DNA of 64,000 bases from Deltaproteobacteria bacterium Ga0077550 (lineage in GTDB: Bacteria > Myxococcota_A > Polyangia > Nannocystales > Nannocystaceae), in NCBI GenBank assembly GCA_001464385.1, contig LNFB01000191.1, positions 1 to 64,000 on the forward strand. The letters are read 5' to 3'. The translations under genes were made by a program, and so were the position numbers. Positions 32,021-40,536 of the stretch are shown one piece after another; the first letter of the stretch is position 1; every line of letters begins with the position of its first letter. The notes below the pieces were generated by a model. It was not told the DNA's origin. It worked only from the letters and a program-made list of their open reading frames with translations, and searched no databases.

Positions 32021-33390
32021 CGATGTCGATCAGCTCCGAGCGCCCCGCAGTGACGCTCGCCGGGCCCGCGCCTGCCCACGGTCATGGCCGCGCCGAGGCG
32101 GGTCTCGCCGCGGTCGAGGCGATCCACCGCGAGCACTTCGCGTTCGTCTGGCGGAGCCTGCGGCACCTCGGGGTGCCGCACGCGTGGCTCGAGGACGCCG
32201 CGCAGGAGGTCTTCGTCGTGGTGCATCGGCGCATCGGCGAGTTCGAGGGCCGCGCCGACGTGAAGACGTGGCTGTATGCGATCGCGCGACGGGTCGCGTC
32301 GGATCAGCGCCGGAGCTCGAGGCGCGCGGATCGCAAGCACGCGGCGCTGGTCGCCGAGGGCGTCCGCGACCACGACGAGTTCGTCGATCCCGTCGTGTGC
32401 AGCGAGGCGGCGCGGCACGTGGTGCGATTCCTCGAGGGGCTCGACGGCGACAAGCGGGCGGTGTTCACCCTGCATGCGTTCGAGGGCCTGCGTGGCCCGG
32501 AGATCGCACAGCGGCTCGCGATGAACCTCAACAGCGTGTACTCGCGGCTGCGGGTCGCGAAGGAGCGCTTCGAGCAGAGCTGCCGGGCGCTCGGCGTGCC
32601 CGAGGACGACGCGGTGGCGGCGACCTCGGCGGCGGTCGAGCCCCGCCCCGAGCAGCGCACCGCGGCGTGGCTGGTGCTGCTCCCGCAGCTCCGCGGCACA
32701 GAGCTCGCGATCCCCACGACGCTGGCGGTCGGATCGGTGTCGGCGAAGCTGTGGGTCGGCGCGGCGCTGCTCGGCGTGCTCGCGATCGGTGGGTGGCAGC
32801 GACGGCCCGTGCCGCCCCCGCCGGAAGCGCCTGCGACCGAGCACGTCGATGCGCCGACCTCCGCCGTCGCGTCGGAGCCCCCGCGCCACGTTCCGACCGC
32901 CCCACGGGCGGACGTGCCTGCGGCGATCGTGGTCCCCGCGATCGAGCCGCCCGCGACGCGGCCCGCCCTCGCGGCGCCTCCACGCCCCTCGGCCCCTCGC
33001 ACACGTCGCTCGCGACCCGCCGAGCCCACCGCGCCGCAGGAGCTCCCCGCGCCGCCGGCCCAGGCCTCCGCACCCGAGCCCGCGCCCCCCGAGCCCGCGC
33101 CCGCGCGGCCCTCGATCGAGCCGCTCACCGAGGAGCTCGCGATGGTCGCCGCGATGCGGGCCGCGTTCGTCGCCGGCGATCACCGCGAGGTGCTCGCGCG
33201 CGTGGCCGATCACGCCGCACGCTTCCCGACCGGTCGGCTCGCGACACAACGCCGCGCGTACGAGGCGATCGCCCGCTGCGCGCTGGGCCAGATCCGCCGC
33301 GGCCGCGCCCTCGCCGATCGCTACCTCGCGGCGCACCCCGAGGCGGTGCTCGCCACCGGGGTTCGGGGCGCGTGCTACGGCGCCGAGTGA
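32017..33390 (+). CDS. ECF-type sigma factor with transmembrane and periplasmic tail
   Basis: A 457-residue protein. Residues about 37-103 are sigma region 2 (LEDAAQEVFVVVHRRI, DVKTWLYAIARRVASDQRR); about 130-192 are region 4 with the helix-turn-helix LRGPEIAQRLAMNLNSVYSR. ECF sigma factors usually end near residue 190. Here the chain goes on: a transmembrane helix at about 244-260 (KLWVGAALLGVLAIGGW), a Pro/Ala/Glu-rich linker to about 370, and a helical, TPR-like C-terminal domain. The sigma part would be tied to the membrane with a sensor tail outside. Release, perhaps by proteolysis, may be needed for action. It overlaps both neighbours (4 bp upstream, 1 bp downstream). Confidence 0.9.
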   Translation: MTMSISSERPAVTLAGPAPAHGHGRAEAGLAAVEAIHREHFAFVWRSLRHLGVPHAWLEDAAQEVFVVVHRRIGEFEGRADVKTWLYAIARRVASDQRRSSRRADRKHAALVAEGVRDHDEFVDPVVCSEAARHVVRFLEGLDGDKRAVFTLHAFEGLRGPEIAQRLAMNLNSVYSRLRVAKERFEQSCRALGVPEDDAVAATSAAVEPRPEQRTAAWLVLLPQLRGTELAIPTTLAVGSVSAKLWVGAALLGVLAIGGWQRRPVPPPPEAPATEHVDAPTSAVASEPPRHVPTAPRADVPAAIVVPAIEPPATRPALAAPPRPSAPRTRRSRPAEPTAPQELPAPPAQASAPEPAPPEPAPARPSIEPLTEELAMVAAMRAAFVAGDHREVLARVADHAARFPTGRLATQRRAYEAIARCALGQIRRGRALADRYLAAHPEAVLATGVRGACYGAE

Positions 33391-34787
33391 TGCGACTCGG
33401 GGTGCTCGCGTGGTTCTCGGCCACGCTCGCGTGCACGCCCGCGAGCATCGTGCTGCCCCTGCCCGATTCCGCGGGCGGCAGCGGCGACGGCTCCGCGGGC
33501 CCCGACAGCGACAGCGACGGCGATGGTGACGGTCCGGGGGGCTGCGCGATCGATCGCGCGCTGTGGATCGACAACGTCGCGGGCGACAACGCCAACCCCG
33601 GCACCGAGGCGAGCCCGCTGGCCGACCTCGACGCGGCCCTCGCCGCCGGGGGAACCTGCACGGTGATCCACGTGGTGGCGACCGACGAGGGCTACTCCGG
33701 CGCCTGCATCCAGCGCGACGCGGTCGCGATCGTCGGCGTCGGCGGCCGTCCGCACTTCGATGCGCCGGTGGTCTGCGACGATCGCCTCGCGGGGTTGTTC
33801 GTGCGCGCCGACGACGTGCGCCTCGAGCACCTCACCGTCGACGTTTCGGGCGCCCCCGGCGTGCTCGCCCGCGCGGTGGTGTTCTCGGGCGTCCCCGACG
33901 CGCCGATCCGCGGCGGCCTCGCCCTCGACCTCGAGGCGATCGGACCCGGACCCGCCGACGACGGCCGCGCCCTGGTCAGCGCGTCGCTGTGCTTCGACTG
34001 CGCGGTGCAGCGCTCGGTCGTCCGCGGGGCCGAGGGTGCGGGCATCGGCTTCGACAACCACCAGGACGACGCCGCGATCCTCGACAACGTCGTCGACGGT
34101 GCCGGTGGCGGCTGCATCGTCGTGAACGGCGAGCCCTCGGAGGCGATCGCGGGCGACGCGGTGATCGACGGCGTCAGCTCGCGCGTCTCGGTCGAGCGCA
34201 ACATCGTGCGCGACTGCGGCGCCCAGACCCCGTCGATCCACCTGGCCAGCGCCGTCGACGGCACCGTCGTGGACAACGTGATCGGAGCGAGCGAGCCCGG
34301 CGGGATCCTGCTCGACGACGACGGCCTCGGCGACGGCGCGTTCGGCAGTCGCGACACCCTGCTCGCCCACAACACGATCGACTGCAGCGCGTGCACGGAC
34401 CCGGCGGTCCGCATCCTCGCCGGCAGCACCGGCGTGCGCATGGTCGACACGATCGTCACGGGCCTGGGCGCCGCCGTCCTGCTCGACGCGAGCACCCACG
34501 ACAGCGTCGCGATCGATCACGACGCCTACGCACCCGGCATGACCTTCGTCGACGCCGGAGACACCCTCGGGTTCACGCTGTGGCAGGCCCGCGGCTTCGA
34601 CGGCGGGTCCATCCTCGCGGCGGCCGCCGATCTGTTCGTCGACCTCGACGGCGGTGACGTCCACCTGCGCGACGGTGCCCCGGCGATCGACGCAGGCGTG
34701 GACGCAGGCGTCGCCCTCGACGCCGATGGGGCGCCGCGGTGGCAGGGCGCCGCGCCGGACCTCGGCGCCTACGAGCGCGCGCCCTGA
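33390..34787 (+). CDS. Parallel beta-helix lipoprotein
   Basis: A 465-residue lipoprotein (signal ending SATLAC). After a Ser/Asp/Gly linker comes ALWIDNVAGDNANPGTEASPLADLDAAL, the opening typical of DUF1565/pectate-lyase-like right-handed beta-helix proteins, followed by many short strands of the form V-x-N-x-I and IxLxxxxxGxxVDNV, with paired Cys. The end DGAPAIDAGVDAG...DLGAYE is a common closing motif of choice-of-anchor/beta-helix proteins. Probably surface-located; binding or cleavage of polysaccharide is possible but no catalytic set is evident. It starts at TGATG, overlapping the sigma factor stop by one base, so it belongs to the same operon. Confidence 0.85.
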   Translation: MRLGVLAWFSATLACTPASIVLPLPDSAGGSGDGSAGPDSDSDGDGDGPGGCAIDRALWIDNVAGDNANPGTEASPLADLDAALAAGGTCTVIHVVATDEGYSGACIQRDAVAIVGVGGRPHFDAPVVCDDRLAGLFVRADDVRLEHLTVDVSGAPGVLARAVVFSGVPDAPIRGGLALDLEAIGPGPADDGRALVSASLCFDCAVQRSVVRGAEGAGIGFDNHQDDAAILDNVVDGAGGGCIVVNGEPSEAIAGDAVIDGVSSRVSVERNIVRDCGAQTPSIHLASAVDGTVVDNVIGASEPGGILLDDDGLGDGAFGSRDTLLAHNTIDCSACTDPAVRILAGSTGVRMVDTIVTGLGAAVLLDASTHDSVAIDHDAYAPGMTFVDAGDTLGFTLWQARGFDGGSILAAAADLFVDLDGGDVHLRDGAPAIDAGVDAGVALDADGAPRWQGAAPDLGAYERAP

Positions 34788-34833
34788 TCGTCGCGGGCTC
34801 GCGCTGCGATCGCGGCGTTGATAGCCTCTCGCG

Positions 34834-35307
34834 ATGCGCTCGCTCCGCGTGCCGACGTGGCTCGCCGTCACCGCCCTGGGCTGCTCGCCCGACACCGGCG
34901 GCGACGGGAGCACGACGACGACCGGGGCCGCGTCGGGCGTGGACGGGAGCTCGAGCTCCTCGAGCACGTCGAGCTCGGCGGACTCGAGCAGCTCCGAGGC
35001 GACCACGGCCGCGGACGGCTCGACCACGAGCACCGCGTCCACCACCACCACGGACGCGTCGACGAGCGGCGGCGCCTCGACGACCGAGGGCTCGTCGAGC
35101 GGCAGCGCGTCGGACACCGACGGCCTCCCCGATTGCGCCGCGATCGACGATCCCGCCACATGCGACGCGACGGCCGGCTGTCGCTACAACGCGGGCGTCG
35201 GCCTGTGCAACCCCGACTGCCCGACGATCCTCGACGAGGCCACGTGCGTGGAGCAGGCCGGCGTGTGCTTCTGGATGGACCGTGAGTGCCACGACGTGGC
35301 CATATGA
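34834..35307 (+). CDS. Small Cys-rich lipoprotein
   Basis: A 157-residue lipoprotein: signal VPTWLAVTALGC, about 80 residues of almost pure Ser/Thr/Gly/Ala/Asp, then a 55-residue domain with nine Cys (CAAIDDPATCDATAGC, CPTILDEATC, CFWMDREC). Such a domain, with Cys-x-Trp near the end, recurs in secreted proteins of this group and is likely disulfide-bonded. Function unknown. It lies 46 bp after the beta-helix gene and may share its transcript. The tail of the gene is followed by the duplicated segment that precedes the toxin-antitoxin module. Confidence 0.8.
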   Translation: MRSLRVPTWLAVTALGCSPDTGGDGSTTTTGAASGVDGSSSSSSTSSSADSSSSEATTAADGSTTSTASTTTTDASTSGGASTTEGSSSGSASDTDGLPDCAAIDDPATCDATAGCRYNAGVGLCNPDCPTILDEATCVEQAGVCFWMDRECHDVAI

Positions 35308-35321
35308 TGATCATGCCGCGG

Positions 35322-35380
35322 CCCGGTCGGGCCGCACGCACCGACGACGACGGCGCAGCAGGAGCCCGGACCACGAGGGC
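35322..35380. repeat. Upstream copy of duplicated protease 3' end
   Basis: Matches 36179-36240 at 35 of the first 40 positions without gaps, then with small gaps. Read on the minus strand it encodes PSWSGLLLRRRRR, a decayed version of the MYXO-CTERM end PWWLGILLLCRRRRWA of the protease at 36189-38051. The TAG stop of the real gene is not conserved in this copy. Together the two copies bracket the VapBC-type module. Confidence 0.7.
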
Positions 35381-35403
35381 GCAGCAGTGGGGCGCGCGGC
35401 GCG

Positions 35404-35440
35404 TTGACATCAATATGTCTCGCTGCTACATCATGATGTA
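35404..35440 (+). promoter_or_regulatory. Probable promoter and operator of the toxin-antitoxin module
   Basis: A consensus -35 TTGACA (35404-35409), 17 bp, then TACATC (35427-35432) as a weak -10. The -10 lies in a perfect 14-bp palindrome TACATCATGATGTA (35427-35440) that ends on the A of the antitoxin ATG. A ribbon-helix-helix antitoxin could bind it and block its own promoter. The expected transcription start is at or one base from the ATG, giving a leaderless mRNA. The patch is AT-rich compared with everything around it. Confidence 0.6.
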
Positions 35441-35694
35441 TGCGCACGACGGTCCGCTTGGACGAGGCCCTACTGCGCGCTGCCAAGGCAGAGGCCGCGC
35501 GCTCCGGCGCCACCCTCACGTCACTCATCGAGGACGCACTCCGCGACGCGCTTCGACGACGCAAGGCCGCGCGCGGCCATCGATCGGTCGTCTCGCTGAC
35601 GACGTTCAAGGGCAACGGGCTGTGCGCCGGCGTCGACCTCGACGACTCGGCCGCGCTCGCAGATCTGATGGACGAGTCGCGTGCTCCTACTTGA
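35440..35694 (+). CDS. Ribbon-helix-helix antitoxin (VapB-like)
   Basis: An 84-residue protein. The first 45 residues (MRTTVRLDEALLRAAKAEAARSG, then TLTSLIEDALRDALRRR) have the strand-helix-helix form of CopG/Arc-type DNA-binding antitoxins. The C-terminal half (FKGNGLCAGVDLDDSAALADLMDE) is of the kind that wraps around the toxin. It overlaps the toxin gene by 14 bp. It should neutralise the PIN toxin and repress the operon through the palindrome that covers its own start codon. Confidence 0.9.
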   Translation: MRTTVRLDEALLRAAKAEAARSGATLTSLIEDALRDALRRRKAARGHRSVVSLTTFKGNGLCAGVDLDDSAALADLMDESRAPT

Positions 35695-36109
35695 CGTGAA
35701 CATCCTGGTGTACGCGCACCGCGAGGACGCGCCGCGACATGCCGAGTACCGCTCGTGGCTCGAAGGCATCCTCGGCGGTGACGAATCGTACGGCGTCTGC
35801 GACCTCGCATGTTCGGGGTTCCTGCGCGTGGTGACGCACGCCCGCGTGTTCACGCCCCCGACCCCGCTCGAGTCGGCGTTGGCGTTCCTTCGGGACGTGC
35901 GTGATCGACCGAACGCCAGCGTGATCGCCCCGGGTGAGCGGCACTGGGACATCTTCACCTCGATCTGCGTCCGCGCGGGGGCACGGGGCAACCTCGTCCC
36001 GGACGCCTACTTCGCCGCCCTGGCGATCGAGGCCGGTTGCACATGGGTCACGGCCGACCGCGACTTCGCGAGGTTCGTGGGTCTCCGCTGGATTCACCCG
36101 CTCGATTGA
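35681..36109 (+). CDS. PIN-domain ribonuclease toxin (VapC family)
   Basis: A 142-residue PIN domain, GTG start. The metal-binding acids of this VapC subfamily are visible: Asp5 in LLLDVN, Asp41 in CDLACSGFLRVVTH, Asp108 in LVPDAY and Asp126/Asp128 in TADRDF, so it should be an active Mg-dependent ribonuclease that cuts RNA when free of the antitoxin. Normal length for the family. The module is flanked by a duplicated stretch and by an 11-bp direct repeat, consistent with arrival by insertion. Confidence 0.93.
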   Translation: MLLLDVNILVYAHREDAPRHAEYRSWLEGILGGDESYGVCDLACSGFLRVVTHARVFTPPTPLESALAFLRDVRDRPNASVIAPGERHWDIFTSICVRAGARGNLVPDAYFAALAIEAGCTWVTADRDFARFVGLRWIHPLD

Positions 36110-36178
36110 CCCGGCACGTGAACCCGCCGCCTCGCCCGCGCAACAGGCCCGTCGAGGACCACGAGGCGGCGACTTCAC

Positions 36179-36240
36179 CCCGGTCGGGCTACGCCCACCG
36201 ACGACGACGGCACAGCAGCAGGATCCCGAGCCACCACGGC
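36179..36240. repeat. Downstream copy of duplicated protease 3' end
   Basis: This copy is the real 3' end of the protease gene (its TAG stop is at 36189-36191) plus 10 bp beyond. It matches 35322-35380. In addition the 11-mer GGACCACGAGG occurs at 35368-35378 and again at 36156-36166, on either side of the toxin-antitoxin genes. Confidence 0.7.
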
Positions 36241-38051
36241 ATCGCGGGCGACGCCGCGGCGCCGCAGCCACAGCCCGCCGCGTCGCCCTCGACCGCCGCG
36301 CCACCCGAGCCGCTCGAGCTCTCGTCGGCCCCGCTCGGATCGAGCGTGGGATCCGACGTGGCGGCGCTCCCCGTTCCGACCTCACCACCGCTGCTGTCGG
36401 CGGCCGTGGTCCCGACCGCGCACGTCGGGTCGTCCAGGTCGATGAGGCCGTTGCAATCGTTGTCGATGCCGTCCCCGCACGACTCGGGGAGGCCCGGCAC
36501 GGCCGCCGCGTCAGCGTCGTCGCAGTCGCCGTCGCAGGTCCACACCGCGTCGCCATCGCCATCGATCTCGTCGAGGGGGATCGTGCCGTCGCAGTCGTCG
36601 TCGAGGCCGTCGCACAGCTCGGGCGCGCCGGGGTGGACCTCGGCGCGGGCGTCGTCGCAGTCATCGCCGCCGCAGCGCACCGCGAACGCGCCGTCGCCAT
36701 CGTCGTCGGTGCAGGTGCAGTACAGCCCCGCGGCGACGTACCCCTGCACGATGCCCCAGCCGTCGTCGTTGTCGGGGGTCGCCGCGACGCTGGCGGTCGA
36801 GCGCAACAGCTCGGCCATCTCCGCCGGCGTGAGCTCGGGATACGCCTGGAGCAGCAGGGCGCCGACGCCCGCGACCAGGGGCGTCGCGAAGCTCGTGCCC
36901 GACCCCTGCGCGTATTGGTCGGCGGTCCCGAGATCGGGGACCCACACCGGATGGCCGGGGCCGCAGACGTCGGGTTTCGTGCGGCCATCGGCCGTGGGCC
37001 CGCGCGACGAGAACTCCGCGATCACGCCGTCGGGCATCACCGCGCCCACGCCGACGAGGCGATCGGTGTCGGCGGGGGCGTTCAGCGTGCTGGCCCCCGG
37101 CCCGGTGTTGCCCATCGCGCTGAACATCACCAGGCCGTTGTCGAGGGCGACGCTGGCCGCCTGGCTGGTGACCGCCGTCGCGCCGTCGAGCTGATCGGTC
37201 GTGTACCAGACGAAGTAGCCGAGCGAGGAGGTCGACATGTCGGCGCCCATCGACTCGATCCACTCGAGTCCCTCGACGTAGTAGTCCTCCTCGATCTGCA
37301 CCTCTTGACCGACGTCCTCGGTCTTGGCGAGGAGCACCGCGACGTCGGGCGCAGCGCCGCTGTAGAACCCGTCGTGGCGCCCGGCGAGCAGCGCGAGCAC
37401 CCAGCTGCCATGGAGGAATTGCCCGGGCGTCTCGCCGTCCTCGTCGGAGACCACGTCGTCGTCGTGCAGGAAATCGTGGGCCGCGATCACCTCGATACCG
37501 GCGAGCGCCGCGTGATCGAGGGCGAAGCCGCTGTCGAGCACCCCGACGACGACCCCCGCGCCGGTCAGCCCGCACGCGTGCAGGTCGGGCACGCCGAGCA
37601 TCGCGAGCTGATCGAGGGCGACCCCGTAGGTGGGATCCGGCGGCGGCCCCGGCACCGGCGTCGTCGTCGCGGCGATCCGGGTCGCGCGCGCGACCGGGGA
37701 CACCCGCGTCACGCCCGGCAGCGCAGCGAGCCGCGCCCGATCGGCCGCGCTCGCCTCGACACTGACCGCGTTGAGCCACCGCGACGTCGCGCGGATCGAC
37801 AGCCCGAGCGCGCGCACGCCCTCGAGGTGGACCTCCGCGATCGCGAGATCACGGACATCGACGCCCGCGTCCCCGCGGACCCGCTGCCGCCGCGCGAGCG
37901 CCCGCGGGGCCAGCTCGCGCCCGCGCTCGACGAGGGCCGCCGGCAGCGCTGCCGTGGCGACGTCCTTGTCGTCGAAGAAGACCCACGTCGGCGCGCGCGT
38001 GTCACCGGAGGGAGCCAGGAGCGACAGCACGAGCGCGGCGAACGGGACCAC
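36189..38051 (-). CDS. Subtilisin-like (S8) protease with MopE-like repeats and MYXO-CTERM
   Basis: A 620-residue exported protease, GTG start at 38051. A short signal (about 1-13) is followed by an I9-like propeptide (about 85-130, WLNAVSVEASAADRARLAAL). The catalytic set is complete: Asp in VLDSGFALDH, His in GQFLHGSWV, Asn in SAMGNTG and Ser in GSGTSFATPLVAG. After the protease come acidic repeats (DGDGDAVWTCDGDCDDAD and relatives, about 480-560) of the MopE calcium-binding type, a Ser/Gly/Asp linker and a MYXO-CTERM tail (GCGCG, hydrophobic helix, four Arg). The enzyme is probably displayed on or released from the surface and stabilised by calcium. Confidence 0.94.
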   Translation of the reverse strand: MVPFAALVLSLLAPSGDTRAPTWVFFDDKDVATAALPAALVERGRELAPRALARRQRVRGDAGVDVRDLAIAEVHLEGVRALGLSIRATSRWLNAVSVEASAADRARLAALPGVTRVSPVARATRIAATTTPVPGPPPDPTYGVALDQLAMLGVPDLHACGLTGAGVVVGVLDSGFALDHAALAGIEVIAAHDFLHDDDVVSDEDGETPGQFLHGSWVLALLAGRHDGFYSGAAPDVAVLLAKTEDVGQEVQIEEDYYVEGLEWIESMGADMSTSSLGYFVWYTTDQLDGATAVTSQAASVALDNGLVMFSAMGNTGPGASTLNAPADTDRLVGVGAVMPDGVIAEFSSRGPTADGRTKPDVCGPGHPVWVPDLGTADQYAQGSGTSFATPLVAGVGALLLQAYPELTPAEMAELLRSTASVAATPDNDDGWGIVQGYVAAGLYCTCTDDDGDGAFAVRCGGDDCDDARAEVHPGAPELCDGLDDDCDGTIPLDEIDGDGDAVWTCDGDCDDADAAAVPGLPESCGDGIDNDCNGLIDLDDPTCAVGTTAADSSGGEVGTGSAATSDPTLDPSGADESSSGSGGAAVEGDAAGCGCGAAASPAMPWWLGILLLCRRRRWA

Positions 38052-38164
38052 AGTCCATCCTAGCGCCGATCCGGTGCCCGGGGGAGCACGCGGCGCAGGG
38101 ACGACGGAGGCGCCGCGATTTCCTGTCGCGAGTCGCGTTCCCAGGGACTAGCCTCGTCGTCGCG

Positions 38165-38524
38165 ATGCCCTACCCGATGAACGACGCCCTGCGGCAGGCG
38201 GCCACGTTGATGGCCGAGCAGCGATGGATCGAGGCGATCGAGGCCTATCGCCGCATCGGCGAGGCGCAGCCCGAGCACGCCGCGATCGCGGCCAGCCAGG
38301 TCGGCGCGGCGTACTACTTCCTGCGTCAGTTCCCCCACGCGATCCAGTGGTATCGATACGCGGGCCAGCTCGGGTTCGACGCGCAGATGACCGCGGACAA
38401 CGTCGCCGAGGCCGAGGCCGCGCTCACCGGGTATCGCCCCAGCGTCGGCGACATCGCGCTCATGGACGACGGTCAGGTGCTGGAGTTCCGTGGGGATGGT
38501 GGCTGGCGGCCGCGCGGCTGGTGA
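38165..38524 (+). CDS. Small TPR-like protein
   Basis: A 119-residue protein with two to three TPR-like helix pairs (LMAEQRWIEAIEAYRRIGEAQPEHA, SQVGAAYYFLRQFPHAIQWYRYAGQLG, MTADNVAEAEAAL) and a short C-terminal beta segment. No signal peptide. TPR proteins act as scaffolds for other proteins; the partner is unknown. The 283 bp that follow, up to the end of the acyl-CoA synthetase gene, hold no gene I can support. Confidence 0.75.
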   Translation: MPYPMNDALRQAATLMAEQRWIEAIEAYRRIGEAQPEHAAIAASQVGAAYYFLRQFPHAIQWYRYAGQLGFDAQMTADNVAEAEAALTGYRPSVGDIALMDDGQVLEFRGDGGWRPRGW

Positions 38525-38807
38525 CGCCCGTCGCGATCGCGGCCCGCAGGCGGGCTTCGATCGCGCCGAAGTCGACGCCGACGACGACGGCGGTGGCACC
38601 ACAGCGAAGATCCTCGCGCAGCCGCGGCGCGAGGCCCGGCTCACTCCGCCAGAGGGTCGGTTCGCCTGCGCACTCGCGCGGCGGCTCGGGTCGTGTCGGT
38701 GGGTCCATACGCGACCGAAGGGTGGGCCGCGCATGTCACCATCCGCGTCACCTCAGGCAAGATCGGTGTGAACTCCAGCGATGCGCCGGCGTCGCCGTCG
38801 CGGATCC

Positions 38808-40478
38808 TCACGCCGTCGCCGACGCGGAGCCCTTTTGTCGGTCCGCCTTCGCCGCCTCGTAGGCCGCGTCGATCTGCGCGGCGAAGTGGCGCTCGATCAC
38901 TGCGCGGCGCAGCTTCTGGTTCGCGGTGAGCAGGCCGTTGTCGGGCGTGAACATCTCGTCGACGAAGATCGCCCGGCGGATCTTGCGGTACGCCGGCAGA
39001 TCGGCGTTGACCTGCTCGATCGCCCGCTCGACCGCGGCCTCGGACGGTCGGCCCGGCACCAGCACGGCGACGAACGGTCGCGCGTGACCGACCATCATGC
39101 ACTGCGTCGCCTCGGGGCACGCGCCGAGGAACTTCTCCTCGAGGGGCTCGGGCGCGATGTTGTGGCCCGACTCGGGGATGATGAGGTTCTTGATGCGGCC
39201 GATGATCTTGATGTTGCCGCGCTCGATGTCGACCTGATCGCCGGTGTGGAACCACCCGTCGCGGATGACCGCGGTGGTCTCCTCGGGCATCTCCCAGTAG
39301 CCCTTGAAGATGTTGGGCCCACGCACCAGCAGCTCGCCCTCGTCGGAGCAGCGGATCTCGACGCCACCGAGCGCCACGCCGACCCGCCCCGCGACGACCT
39401 GGTCGGGCTCGTCGAGCGACACGATGCCGGTGGTCTCGGTCAGGCCGTAGGCCTGGTACACCGGGATGCCGAGCATCTGGAACCAGCGCTGGGTCTCCTC
39501 GGCGAGCGGCGCGGATCCGGAGATCAGGAAATCGAGGTTCTCCCCGATCTTCGCCTTGACCTTGCCGAACACCACGCGCTGCGCGAGCGCCAGCGCGACC
39601 TTGTCGAGGAGGCCGCCGCGGCCCGCCGAGATCGCCTGGTAGGCCGCGACGCCGCGCTCGTAGAGGCCGAGCGCGATGCCGCCGCGCTCGCGGAGGTTCG
39701 CCCCGACGCCGTTGCGGATCCGCTCGAGCACCGCGGGCACGTTGAGGAAGTAGTTCGGCTTGGCGGTCCCCATCTCGACCACCAGCTTGGTGAGGTCGGT
39801 CGAGATCATGATCGGGTTCGGCCGCGACAGCTGCGTCCACAACATCATGCGCGACGCCGCGAAGCAGAACGGCAGGAAGTGGAACACCCGATCGGGGCCG
39901 CGGCGATCGACGGCGACCTTGGCCAGGCGCTCCATCGTCTTGGGGATCATGAAGTCGACGTTGGCGCGGGTGAGCACCACGCCCTTGGGCTGACCGCTCG
40001 TGCCGGACGTGTAGATGATCGCGACCGGATCCTCGGGGGCGATCGCGTGCAGACCGGCCTTGCTCGGCTCGGCCTCGAACACCTCGTCGAAGATCGCGAT
40101 GCGACCGTGCTCGGGCCACGCCGCGGCGATGGTGTCGGCCAGCTCGCGGCTGCCCGCGAGCAGCAGCGCCGGCTTGGCGCTGCGCAGCATCACCGCCAGC
40201 TCCTTGGGCTCCTGCTTGTCGTAGAGCGGGACGACGATCGCCCCGCACGCGAGCGCGGCCAGATCGGCGCACACCCACTTGGCGGAGTTCGGGGCGAGCA
40301 CGGCGACGCGATCGCCGGGCTGGACGCCGGCCGACGCGACGAACGCCCGGGCCTTCGACACCAGCTCGAGCAGCGCACGGCCGTCGTGCTCGCGCAGCTC
40401 GGTCCCGTGCACCTCGAGCACGGCGCACTTGTCGGGTTGCTGCTCGAGGTTCTCGAAGATCCGGGCGAGAAAGTGCAT
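38808..40478 (-). CDS. Long-chain acyl-CoA synthetase family protein
   Basis: A 556-residue adenylate-forming enzyme of the FadD/ACSL type: ATP loop YTSGTSGQPKG near 160, YGLTETTG near 345, DGWFHTGD near 410, and LTANQKLRR with the C-terminal catalytic Lys near 525. It should convert a fatty acid, ATP and CoA into acyl-CoA for degradation or lipid synthesis. It is somewhat shorter than the 600-residue eukaryote-like forms and has no membrane segment. It is the last gene before a 283-bp gap and has no partner gene beside it, unlike the ligase at 24668-26386. Confidence 0.92.
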   Translation of the reverse strand: MHFLARIFENLEQQPDKCAVLEVHGTELREHDGRALLELVSKARAFVASAGVQPGDRVAVLAPNSAKWVCADLAALACGAIVVPLYDKQEPKELAVMLRSAKPALLLAGSRELADTIAAAWPEHGRIAIFDEVFEAEPSKAGLHAIAPEDPVAIIYTSGTSGQPKGVVLTRANVDFMIPKTMERLAKVAVDRRGPDRVFHFLPFCFAASRMMLWTQLSRPNPIMISTDLTKLVVEMGTAKPNYFLNVPAVLERIRNGVGANLRERGGIALGLYERGVAAYQAISAGRGGLLDKVALALAQRVVFGKVKAKIGENLDFLISGSAPLAEETQRWFQMLGIPVYQAYGLTETTGIVSLDEPDQVVAGRVGVALGGVEIRCSDEGELLVRGPNIFKGYWEMPEETTAVIRDGWFHTGDQVDIERGNIKIIGRIKNLIIPESGHNIAPEPLEEKFLGACPEATQCMMVGHARPFVAVLVPGRPSEAAVERAIEQVNADLPAYRKIRRAIFVDEMFTPDNGLLTANQKLRRAVIERHFAAQIDAAYEAAKADRQKGSASATA

Positions 40479-40536
40479 GGGCGGCGCCGGAGCCTACCCC
40501 GGCGACCGCCCCCACGTCACGCGGCCGCTGTCGGCG

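Noticed and set aside
38460-38807. Possible small minus-strand gene in the 283-bp gap after the TPR gene
   Set aside because: An 82-residue frame overlaps the TPR gene and shows no motif, start context or conserved pattern; too weak to annotate.
40479-40515. Longer start for the acyl-CoA synthetase
   Set aside because: The longer frame there is in another phase and lacks the synthetase motifs; the ATG at 40478 gives the normal family N-terminus.
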